DNA from: Candidatus Didemnitutus sp.
GTDB lineage: Bacteria; Verrucomicrobiota; Verrucomicrobiia; Opitutales; Opitutaceae
Reading direction: 5' to 3'
Length of the DNA stretch: 61,003 bases
NCBI GenBank assembly: GCA_023701285.1
Contig: JAMPXH010000009.1
Location: forward strand, 1-61,003
The translations under genes were made by a program, and so were the position numbers. Under the pieces are notes generated by a model. The model did no database searches, had not been told where the DNA came from, and saw only the letters and a program-made list of their open reading frames with translations. Below, piece by piece: positions 54,311 through 60,670 of the stretch (positions are counted from its first letter, which is position 1; each line of letters begins with the position of its first letter).

Positions 54311-55045
54311 ATGTCAACAACCTCCACGAAACCAACTCTCAGTGCCGACCTCACCGTCGGCGAAATCGTCGCGGCCTGGCCGACCCTCGCGCGGGTCTTC
54401 GAGCAGCTCAAGGTCGACTACTGCTGCGGCGGCAAGCGTCCGCTCCGCCAGGTCTGCACCGAACTGCGGCTCGATCCCGTCTCGGTCGTGGCGCTGTTGC
54501 AGGCCTCGGTCGATGCGCTGGCCTCCGCGGCCGGCAGCGAGCTCGATGTCTCGGCGTATTCGCTCACTGAGCTGGCGGATCACATCGAGCGCACGCACCA
54601 CGCCTACGTGAAGGCCGAGTTGCCGCGCCTGTGCGAGATGGCCGACCGGGTGGCACGCAAGCATTCCTGGCGCGACGAGCGGCTCGTCGACGTGGCGGAG
54701 ACCACGCTCGCTCTGGCCGCCGAGATGTTCAGCCACATGGACAAGGAGGAAAAGATCCTCTTCCCGCTCGTGCGCCAGATCGAGCGCGGCGCCTCGGACC
54801 AGTTTCACTGCGGCTCCATCGCCAATCCCATCCGCCAGATGGAGGACGAGCACGAGAGCGCCGGCCAGGCCGTGGCGCGGTTGCGGGAGCTGACGGACGG
54901 CTTCGCGCCGGCCGAGGACGCCTGCAACACGCACCGCGCGCTGCTCGCCGGACTGGCCGAGTTCGAGTCCGATCTGCACCGCCACGTGCACAAGGAGAAC
55001 AACATCCTGTTCCCGCGCACGCTGCAGGTGGCCGGCAACAACTGA
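54311..55045 (+). CDS. ric: RIC/YtfE/ScdA-type iron-sulfur cluster repair di-iron protein
   Basis: Repairs Fe-S clusters damaged by nitric oxide or peroxide. Its 244 residues have an N-terminal DUF542 domain with the Cys-Cys motif DYCCGG (36-41). A hemerythrin-like four-helix domain follows, with its ligands in IERTHHAYVKAELPR, HMDKEEKILFPLV, EDEHESAG and HRHVHKENNILFPR. An FNR/Dnr-type box lies upstream and a terminator downstream. A regulator gene of that family is next on the opposite strand, which supports NO stress control. Confidence 0.93.
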   Translation: MSTTSTKPTLSADLTVGEIVAAWPTLARVFEQLKVDYCCGGKRPLRQVCTELRLDPVSVVALLQASVDALASAAGSELDVSAYSLTELADHIERTHHAYVKAELPRLCEMADRVARKHSWRDERLVDVAETTLALAAEMFSHMDKEEKILFPLVRQIERGASDQFHCGSIANPIRQMEDEHESAGQAVARLRELTDGFAPAEDACNTHRALLAGLAEFESDLHRHVHKENNILFPRTLQVAGNN

Positions 55046-55073
55046 CGTGCCGCAGCCCCTGCGCTGTTCATTC

Positions 55074-55107
55074 GCCGGGTCCGCGCGAGCGGCCCGGCTT
55101 TTGCTTT
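55074..55107 (+). terminator. Terminator of ric
   Basis: GCCGGG (55074-55079) pairs with CCCGGC (55093-55098), extended by an inner CCGC/GCGG stem, followed by TTTTGCTTTT. It abuts the stop codon of the convergent regulator gene. Confidence 0.75.
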
Positions 55108-55827
55108 TCAGGCTTCGCCGAGGTTCCGGCGCAGCATCGCGGCGAGTTCCTGCGGCTGGTGCACCGCGATCGATTTGCCGTGCACGGAGATCAGCTTCTG
55201 CGTGCGCAGGCGGGCCAGCGTCCGCGAGAGCGTCTCGCTGCTCGTGCCCAGCTCGGCGGCGAGCACGCGCTTGGTGCCGGAGAGCTTGATCACGCCGCCG
55301 CGCGCCTGCGCGCCGTGTTTCACGAGCCAGTTGAGCAGGCGCGTCTCCACGTCCTTCAGCGTGAGGTCGTCCAGCATGCCCACGAGCACGCGCAGGTGCG
55401 CGCTCATCGATCCGAGCATGCGCATCGCGAGGTCGGGACGCTGCCCGATGAGCTCGAGGATCGGAGCCTTGGGGATCAGCAGCACCGAGCTCGGCTCGAC
55501 CGCGCGCGCGTTGGCCGGGTAGCCCGTGGGCGAGGCGAGCGAGGCCTCGGCCAGCGATTCGCCCGAGCGGAAGACGTGGATGACCTGCTCCTTGCCCGCG
55601 GCGTTCACGCGGTGGACGTTCAAGGCCCCGCTTTGCACGATGTAGCAGCCGCGGGACGGCTCTCCTTCGCGGAACAGGTAGGCGTCCTTCGGCAGCGCGA
55701 CCGTCGTGGTGAACGCGGCGATCGTCGTCAGGTCCTCGGCCGACAGGCCGCTGAAGAGCTGCGCGCAACGGAGCGACCCAATGAGGCCGGTGATCTTGAG
55801 ATCGGCAGGGCGGGGACTGACGGGCAT
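55108..55827 (-). CDS. Crp/Fnr-family transcriptional regulator, Dnr-like
   Basis: A 239-residue regulator with a cNMP-binding-type sensor domain (DAYLFREGEPSRGCYIVQSG), a dimerisation helix and an HTH domain. The recognition helix TSSETLSRTLARL has the Glu198-X2-Ser201-Arg202 residues that in FNR read TTGAT half-sites. It lacks the N-terminal cysteine cluster of FNR (only Cys21 and Cys61), so it is unlikely to hold a [4Fe-4S] cluster. A haem-type NO sensor as in Dnr is the best inference. Matching boxes lie near three neighbouring genes. Confidence 0.88.
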   Translation of the reverse strand: MPVSPRPADLKITGLIGSLRCAQLFSGLSAEDLTTIAAFTTTVALPKDAYLFREGEPSRGCYIVQSGALNVHRVNAAGKEQVIHVFRSGESLAEASLASPTGYPANARAVEPSSVLLIPKAPILELIGQRPDLAMRMLGSMSAHLRVLVGMLDDLTLKDVETRLLNWLVKHGAQARGGVIKLSGTKRVLAAELGTSSETLSRTLARLRTQKLISVHGKSIAVHQPQELAAMLRRNLGEA

Positions 55828-55936
55828 CGTTGCCAGTTAAGCGAGCGGAGTGCCGCCGCCAAGTTTTCCTTGCATAAAATCGCCTCGGCCGGACCGCGCG
55901 CGGCACCGCGGCAACGAACGGAAATCGCGCCGGAAT

Positions 55937-55950
55937 TTGACTTGGATCAA
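55937..55950 (+). promoter_or_regulatory. FNR/Dnr-type box between the regulator and the CXC gene
   Basis: TTGACTTGGATCAA; on the opposite strand it reads TTGAT-N4-GTCAA, matching the Dnr/ANR consensus fully. It is centred 44.5 bases before the ATG at 55988 and about 116 bases upstream of the divergent regulator's start. It could serve both, but its position fits activation of the plus-strand gene. Confidence 0.8.
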
Positions 55951-55971
55951 GGCGGCCGCGTCCGGACGGAC

Positions 55972-55977
55972 GATAAT
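55972..55977 (+). promoter_or_regulatory. -10 element of the CXC gene
   Basis: GATAAT, five of six matches to TATAAT. With the box centre at 55943.5 it fits a class II site at -41.5 and a transcript start near 55984-55985. It overlaps the ATG at 55976, which argues that this ATG is not the translation start. Confidence 0.55.
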
Positions 55978-55987
55978 GCGCGACCCC

Positions 55988-56404
55988 ATGGAACCGGAAC
56001 TCGTTCAACGTCTGCGCGCGCGACGGGCGCAGATCCATGCCCGCTGGGAGGCTTTCCTGCGTCTGGAAAAGGCGACCGGCCCGCTGGCTAACCCGGATAC
56101 GTTGGTCTTCGGCGTCGATGCCTCCCTGCGCGAGATCTTCTCGGCGCTCCGCGCGGCTGAACCTTTGCCCGAGGAACAGGCTGAGGAGTGCGGCTGCGGC
56201 CGTCATCCATTGCAGGCCTATTACCGGGCCGGCGAGCAAGCGGTGCTGGAGGCGCTGGTGCTCGTGCAGGCCGAGCGCGCACCCTTGCCGGCGGAGGTGC
56301 GTGACCGCGAATTCGCGGAGGTGAAACGCGTGGTCACGGCGCTGGCGCGGCGTGATCTGGGCGCCTTCGCCCGCCTCTGCCAGCTGGATCGCCCGGCGCA
56401 GTGA
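55988..56404 (+). CDS. Small Cys-X-Cys protein of unknown function under a Dnr-type box
   Basis: A 138-residue all-helical soluble protein I do not recognise. The N-terminal half is basic (MEPELVQRLRARRAQIHARW) and the centre carries EECGCGRHP with Cys68, Cys70 and His73, a possible metal or haem site. The C-terminal half is helical (AYYRAGEQAVLEALVLVQAE). An ATG at 55976 in frame was rejected because it lies within a -10 promoter element. Its only clear clue is its place under an NO/low-oxygen promoter beside the Dnr-like gene. The last 184 bases overlap the antisense tail of the next gene. Confidence 0.65.
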   Translation: MEPELVQRLRARRAQIHARWEAFLRLEKATGPLANPDTLVFGVDASLREIFSALRAAEPLPEEQAEECGCGRHPLQAYYRAGEQAVLEALVLVQAERAPLPAEVRDREFAEVKRVVTALARRDLGAFARLCQLDRPAQ

Positions 56405-56781
56405 GGCCGCGTCCGGCCGGCCCCCCAGCCACAGCCCGGCGCGGGCGGCGTGGCTTGGATGACGAGCAGCGTCAGCTCATCGAGCGCGCGCACGGCGTGA
56501 GGAGCCTTGGGCGGCATGTGCAGCAATTCGCCCGGCGTGAGCACGCGCGGCTGGCCGTCGATGGTGAACTCGCAACGTCCGCTCATCACCTGCACGAGCA
56601 CGCGGGCACTGCTCGTGTGCTCCGAGAGTTCCTGGCCCGGCGCGAACTTGAACAGCGTCGCACGCAGCCCGGGGGCCGTGAGCAGCGCCTGGCTGACGAT
56701 GCCGTGGGCCACGCGGTCGACGGGGATTTGCAGCGGGCAGGTGCCACTGGTTTCAGGAGCGAGCAGGGCGGAGGAGGACAT
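56221..56781 (-). CDS. Cupin-domain protein with an antisense-overlapping tail
   Basis: The first 115 residues form a single cupin: FKFAPGQELSEHTSSARVLV, VMSGRCEFTIDG and GELLHMPPKAPHAVRALDEL, with metal-ligand-like His residues. The frame then continues 70 residues with no stop, through Arg/Ser/Ala-rich sequence that is the antisense of the CXC gene. Either the tail is translated, or a stop codon has been lost. Such small cupins accompany NO-stress genes. It is 68 bases downstream of the DUF2249 gene, probably in its transcript. Confidence 0.68.
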   Translation of the reverse strand: MSSSALLAPETSGTCPLQIPVDRVAHGIVSQALLTAPGLRATLFKFAPGQELSEHTSSARVLVQVMSGRCEFTIDGQPRVLTPGELLHMPPKAPHAVRALDELTLLVIQATPPAPGCGWGAGRTRPHCAGRSSWQRRAKAPRSRRASAVTTRFTSANSRSRTSAGKGARSACTSTSASSTACSPAR

Positions 56782-56849
56782 GGTGGGAAAAGGTTTTCAG
56801 TTGCACAGTGGGGAGCGCAGGAACGCGCAGGAGGCGCCGACGCTCACGG

Positions 56850-57083
56850 TCAGTCTCTCCAGAAATTCACCGCCCATGCGCCGTCGGCGCGGCGCTCCAT
56901 CGTCGTGGAATAGCCTTCGCTTTGCAGCAGCTCGACCAGCGGGGCGGGCAGAAAGGGCGCGACGACCGTGAGACCCTGGCCGGCCTCCAGCGCATCGACG
57001 CGCTCGCGGATGAGGGGGAAGGGTTCGTTGCCGGCGGCCAGATGCGGACGCACGTCGAAGGTCTTGAAAGTCTTGGGTTTCAT
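56850..57083 (-). CDS. DUF2249 protein
   Basis: A 77-residue protein of the DUF2249 family: KTFDVRPHLAAGNEPFPLIR and a C-terminal EGYSTTMERRADGAWAVNFW. Members are often encoded with ric, Crp/Fnr regulators and denitrification genes, with a TusA-like fold but unproven role. The ATG at 57083 is 58.5 bases downstream of a Dnr-type box centre. With a -41.5 site the transcript would start near 57100, and the extended -10 (TGCTAACCT on the minus strand) agrees. Confidence 0.82.
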   Translation of the reverse strand: MKPKTFKTFDVRPHLAAGNEPFPLIRERVDALEAGQGLTVVAPFLPAPLVELLQSEGYSTTMERRADGAWAVNFWRD

Positions 57084-57134
57084 GGCGAAGGAGCGGAAAC
57101 AGGGACAGGTTAGCAGAGAAGCGGGAGGAAAACC

Positions 57135-57148
57135 TTGATTCCCATCAT
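57135..57148 (-). promoter_or_regulatory. FNR/Dnr-type box upstream of the DUF2249-cupin pair
   Basis: TTGATTCCCATCAT on the plus strand, with one mismatch to TTGAT-N4-ATCAA. It is centred about 41.5 bases before the transcript start predicted from the TAACCT -10 at 57107-57112 (minus strand, with an upstream TG). It sits just beyond the 3' end of the cytochrome b fusion gene. Confidence 0.6.
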
Positions 57149-57172
57149 GCAAACCCGCTCTGCGTGCGCAAT

Positions 57173-59293
57173 TCAGGGTTCGCGGCGGAAACCCGTCCCC
57201 GGCTCGAAAGAGATGACCACCAGCCGTCCGGGTTCGGCCGTAAATGTCCCATCCCACACCTGCGCGGCGCTTTCCGCGCCCGGAGCCGTGCTCACGCTCA
57301 AGCTCAGGGTATGCGCGCCGACCGCGAGCGGACGCCGCAACTCGCCGATGGAGGCTCCGTCGGATTTGAAGCCCTTGGGCCGGAACACATGTTCCTCCGC
57401 TTGCCCGTCGAGTTCGAGCCGCACGGTGACGGGCGCACGCGACCGGTTGGTGTGCATCGTCGCGCGCATGTGCACGGGCCGATCATCCGCGGCCGCCTGC
57501 GTCGTGGCATCGAGCCAATCGCCATACGCGCGGAAACTGAACACGAGCTCCGGCACCGGCGCCGTCGGATGGCGGAAGGGCGCGTCGCTCACCCAGATCA
57601 AGCCTGCGAACAGCAACACCGTGAGCCCCGCCGCGGCGGCGAGCAGGCGGAAACGCGTGGGACGCGTCGCTGACGGCGACGGCTCGCCTTGCCACAGGCG
57701 TGCCGCGGCGCGGGTGAGATCGCCGGGGCGCGTCGGATCGTAGCGCACATGCGCCGTCTTGCGCGGATCGGCGCGATTCGGCCGGAAATGCGGTTCGCGT
57801 TCGCCGCGGAGCCGGAGCGGCAGCCACGCATCGCCTTCGCGGCAGAACGGATCGCTGTTCACGGTGCTCACGACGAGCACCGCGCGGGCGCCTTTCGCGA
57901 TGAGCGACTCGATCACCTTCGGTTCGACCCAGCCCGAGGAAGGCACCGGCCGCACCTCATAGCCCGGCAAGCGCGCGCGCCAAGCTGCCGCCTGAAAGAA
58001 ATCCCACCCGCCGTCGGCTTGCGAGCAGACCAAAGCCAGCGCCGGGGCCTTGCCGCCTGCGACTTCCCCGCTGACGTAATCCTGCAACTCCCGCGTCACG
58101 CGGCGGGCGTCGAACCACGCCATGCCGATCGCCTGCGTGTCGCACGATCCGGTGCAGATGCCGCAGCCGACGCAACGGTCCGGATCGACCTGGGCTTGGG
58201 AAGGGAAAGGTTTCCCATCGGTGCGCGTCACCATCGTGATCGCACCGAACGGACAAGCCTGCGCGCATTGCGTGCACGAGAAGCAGCGCGACGTGTTTAC
58301 CGTCGCCTGATAGCTCGCCCGCGCGCGCCGCCGGCCCAGCCACCATGGCACGGTTGCGAGCACGAGCAGGAACGACCCGGCGGCCAGCCAGACTCCCGCG
58401 CCCGAGAGACGGGCGGAGAGCGTCAGCGGCCAGAGATACCACCAGTCCATCGTGAAGGCCTGCGGCTTGAGCGCCATGTCGGCCGGCGCCGCGACATCCG
58501 CCGGCACGATCAGCGCGACGAGCACAGTGGCCACGGTCAGCCAGACCGAGAAGCGCGCCACCGGCAGCAGCTTCGTGCGGCTCAACCGCGCCAGATGCAG
58601 GCAAAGCCCGGCCGCGATCGCCAGCGGCAGCACCATGTGGAGAAAGAAGACGACGAAGAAGAGCAGCGACGGCACCGTGTGGTTGGCCGCGAACAGCCGG
58701 CCCATTGGCTCGCCGAAGATCGGGAGCACGTCGACGGCCTTCATCGTGTCGAGCGCGACCCACTGCGCCCGGACGTCCCACACCAGCCAGTAGCCGGTCC
58801 AGCCGATGAACCACACCAGCGCCAGCAACAGCACGCCGCTGACCCAGGCCAGCCAGCGCGCTCCGGGGAATTTACGCGCAACGAACGCGCGCACCGCGTG
58901 CCCTAGGATGAACAGCATCGCTAAATCAGAGGCGTAGCGATGCACGCTGCGTAGCACGCCGCCGATCGAGCGCGGGCCGAGTTCGGCGAGAGAACTCCAC
59001 GCCTGATGCACGCTCGGGGAATACCAGAACAGCATCAGCACGCCCGAGACGGTCGCGAGCAGCAGCGCGGCATTGGCGGCCGCCCCGAGTTGGGCCAGCG
59101 GGTTGTAGTCGCGTGGCAACGCCCGTTCGACCCACGCGTCCGCGCGCACGAAAAGCCGCTCCGCCCAAGCGAGAACCCGCGTCCCGCGCGTCGCCGGTAA
59201 AGGTGCGGTGGGTGCGCTGATCGGCTCGCCGCCCGGCCCGAGCGTATCCGCCAGCGTCTCGCAATCCGGTTCCGGATGATGATGCCCGCTCAT
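57173..59293 (-). CDS. Cytochrome b / two-[4Fe-4S] ferredoxin / degenerate MvhD-like fusion protein
   Basis: A 706-residue membrane electron-transfer protein. Residues 70-320 form a cytochrome b6-like unit with two His-X13-His pairs: H118/H132 and H205/H219, for two b haems. Two [4Fe-4S] motifs follow: C337, C340, C343, C347 (CFSCTQCAQACPFGAI) and C374, C377, C380, C384 (CVGCGICTGSCD). Residues about 418-530 align by pattern with the MvhD/FlpD hydrogenase iron-sulfur domain, but its cysteines are mostly lost (PSSGWVEP for CSGRVDP; only C423 and C484 remain). A last helix (LLAAAAGLTVLLFAGLIW) and an extracytoplasmic domain end it. It could pass quinol electrons to an oxidase or NO reductase. 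Its promoter region carries the nested palindromes. Confidence 0.8.
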   Translation of the reverse strand: MSGHHHPEPDCETLADTLGPGGEPISAPTAPLPATRGTRVLAWAERLFVRADAWVERALPRDYNPLAQLGAAANAALLLATVSGVLMLFWYSPSVHQAWSSLAELGPRSIGGVLRSVHRYASDLAMLFILGHAVRAFVARKFPGARWLAWVSGVLLLALVWFIGWTGYWLVWDVRAQWVALDTMKAVDVLPIFGEPMGRLFAANHTVPSLLFFVVFFLHMVLPLAIAAGLCLHLARLSRTKLLPVARFSVWLTVATVLVALIVPADVAAPADMALKPQAFTMDWWYLWPLTLSARLSGAGVWLAAGSFLLVLATVPWWLGRRRARASYQATVNTSRCFSCTQCAQACPFGAITMVTRTDGKPFPSQAQVDPDRCVGCGICTGSCDTQAIGMAWFDARRVTRELQDYVSGEVAGGKAPALALVCSQADGGWDFFQAAAWRARLPGYEVRPVPSSGWVEPKVIESLIAKGARAVLVVSTVNSDPFCREGDAWLPLRLRGEREPHFRPNRADPRKTAHVRYDPTRPGDLTRAAARLWQGEPSPSATRPTRFRLLAAAAGLTVLLFAGLIWVSDAPFRHPTAPVPELVFSFRAYGDWLDATTQAAADDRPVHMRATMHTNRSRAPVTVRLELDGQAEEHVFRPKGFKSDGASIGELRRPLAVGAHTLSLSVSTAPGAESAAQVWDGTFTAEPGRLVVISFEPGTGFRREP

Positions 59294-59395
59294 CGGCAAT
59301 TCCTCCGCCCGCCCTCGTTCCTCGCCTGAAGTGGATGCTTCGCTCCGTGTCCGGTTGCCTCCACAACGCATCGGTCCACACCGCGCGGGTCGACG

Positions 59396-59493
59396 TCCCA
59401 AAGGTAACCTATTAGGTTACCAAGCAGCACTCGCGTCACTCGTATCACGGCGAAAGTTCGGTGAAAATGGTAACCTAATAGGTTACTTTGGGA
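59396..59493. repeat. 98-bp nested-palindrome element upstream of the cytochrome b fusion gene
   Basis: Two inverted arms, 59396-59421 and 59469-59493, match over 25 bases apart from one inserted G and both begin, reading inward, TCCCAAAG. Each arm contains a palindrome, GGTAACCTATTAGGTTACC at 59403-59421 and its inverted mate at 59469-59487 (18 of 19). The 47-bp centre is AT-richer than its surroundings. It lies in the 217-bp gap after the SCO gene, 103-200 bases before the cytochrome b start. Paired operators, a cruciform or a tiny mobile element are all possible. Confidence 0.8.
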
Positions 59494-59510
59494 GCACGTG
59501 GCGCGGGCGA

Positions 59511-60491
59511 TCATCGAGATTCGGCGAGGAGGGAACCAAGGGCGGCGCGGAGCCAGGCGCGGTGGCGAGGCTCGAGCGTGAAGCGGTAGGCGATCTGGCC
59601 GCGGCGGTCGACGAGGAGGAAGAGATTCACGTGCTCGATGACGCCCGTTTCGGGATTGCGGACGCGGGAGAATTGCAGGCGCGACAGCAGGTCGAGCATG
59701 TCGGCCGGGCGCGCGGTGTTGACGTAGCGGAATTCCGGATGCGTGAAGCCCTGGCTCTGCGCCATGAGGTCCATCAGTTCGGCCGTCTCGTATTCGGGAT
59801 TGAGCGTCAGCGCCACGACGCGCACGCCAGCGCGCTCGTCCGCCGGCAGGTCCGCGAGCAGGGCGCGCGTTTCCTTGATGATTTCGGGGCAGGCGGTGGT
59901 GCACGCGGCATAGATGCCGGTGACGAGGATGACCTCGCCGTGCAGGTCGGAAAAGCGGAAGGGAGCGCCCTTCTGATCGATGAGCGCCACATCGGGAATT
60001 TCGAGGGCAACGCGGATGCGCTCACCGGGGAAAGGCGGCAACGCCTCCGCCGCCCGCACCTCGGTTTGCGCGTAGGCGACAAGGCCGGCGATGGCACCGG
60101 CGATGACGAGCAGTGCTGCGGTCGCGGCACCGGCGTGCCGGCGCCAGGTGTGTGCGTGGCGCAGTTCCAAGAGTGTCGAGCGCCAGAGCACGACCGCCAC
60201 GCCGACGACGAAGAGCGGCTCGATCAGCATGACGCTCACGGCGGTCCACGACATGCCGCCGGTGCGCGGGTCGAGGTTGTAGCACCAAAGCTGGAAATCG
60301 CGCACGAAGCCGCCGAGCCAGCCGCTTTCGAGCGGCCAGAAAATCGTGAAGAGGAGAAACACCTCGTAGGCGGCGAGCGCGGTCACGAGAAAGACCATCA
60401 GGCCCGCGCCGGTGAAAAACTGTCCGGCACGGGCGACGGCGCTGGCGCGGCCGAGCGGTGGCGAAGCGGGAGAGTGGGCGGGAGCGAGCAT
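59511..60491 (-). CDS. SCO-family protein with an N-terminal multi-helix membrane domain
   Basis: SCO/SenC thioredoxin-fold proteins deliver copper or redox equivalents during cytochrome oxidase-type assembly. The C-terminal domain has the copper/redox motif CTTAC (C197, C201) in IYAACTTACPEI and the expected His287 in IEHVNLFLLVD. Unusually the N-terminal 145 residues hold three membrane helices (near 31-52, 84-104 and 121-141) with a conserved-looking loop FQLWCYNLDPRTGGMSW. The start is the ATG at 60491. It lies downstream of the membrane-protein gene at the window edge and upstream of the cytochrome b fusion. Confidence 0.88.
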   Translation of the reverse strand: MLAPAHSPASPPLGRASAVARAGQFFTGAGLMVFLVTALAAYEVFLLFTIFWPLESGWLGGFVRDFQLWCYNLDPRTGGMSWTAVSVMLIEPLFVVGVAVVLWRSTLLELRHAHTWRRHAGAATAALLVIAGAIAGLVAYAQTEVRAAEALPPFPGERIRVALEIPDVALIDQKGAPFRFSDLHGEVILVTGIYAACTTACPEIIKETRALLADLPADERAGVRVVALTLNPEYETAELMDLMAQSQGFTHPEFRYVNTARPADMLDLLSRLQFSRVRNPETGVIEHVNLFLLVDRRGQIAYRFTLEPRHRAWLRAALGSLLAESR

Positions 60492-60563
60492 GATCGGGAA
60501 GGGCGCACTGAGCGATGAGCAGTGAGCGGTGAATCCGAGGGGCGGGAGGGGTTGGGAACGTGG

Positions 60564-60590
60564 GTAGGGCCGGCGACGAACGCCGGCCCC
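60564..60590 (+). repeat. REP-like stem-loop, copy f
   Basis: GGTAGGG head. The arms GGGCCGGCG (60567-60575) and CGCCGGCCC (60581-60589) form a 9-bp stem with an ACGAA loop. It lies between the partial membrane-protein gene and the SCO gene; the rest of that 179-bp gap holds no gene. Confidence 0.55.
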
Positions 60591-60670
60591 ATGAGTCAGA
60601 TTGGATTCGAAAACAAGCGGGACGGCGGTCGACCCGCCGCCCCGCGAGCACTAGGCTGAGAAAAATCCGC

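Noticed and set aside
55976-55978. ATG start 12 bases upstream for the CXC gene
   Set aside because: It lies within the predicted -10 element GATAAT, and the 55988 ATG has the same 44.5-base spacing to its Dnr box as ric.
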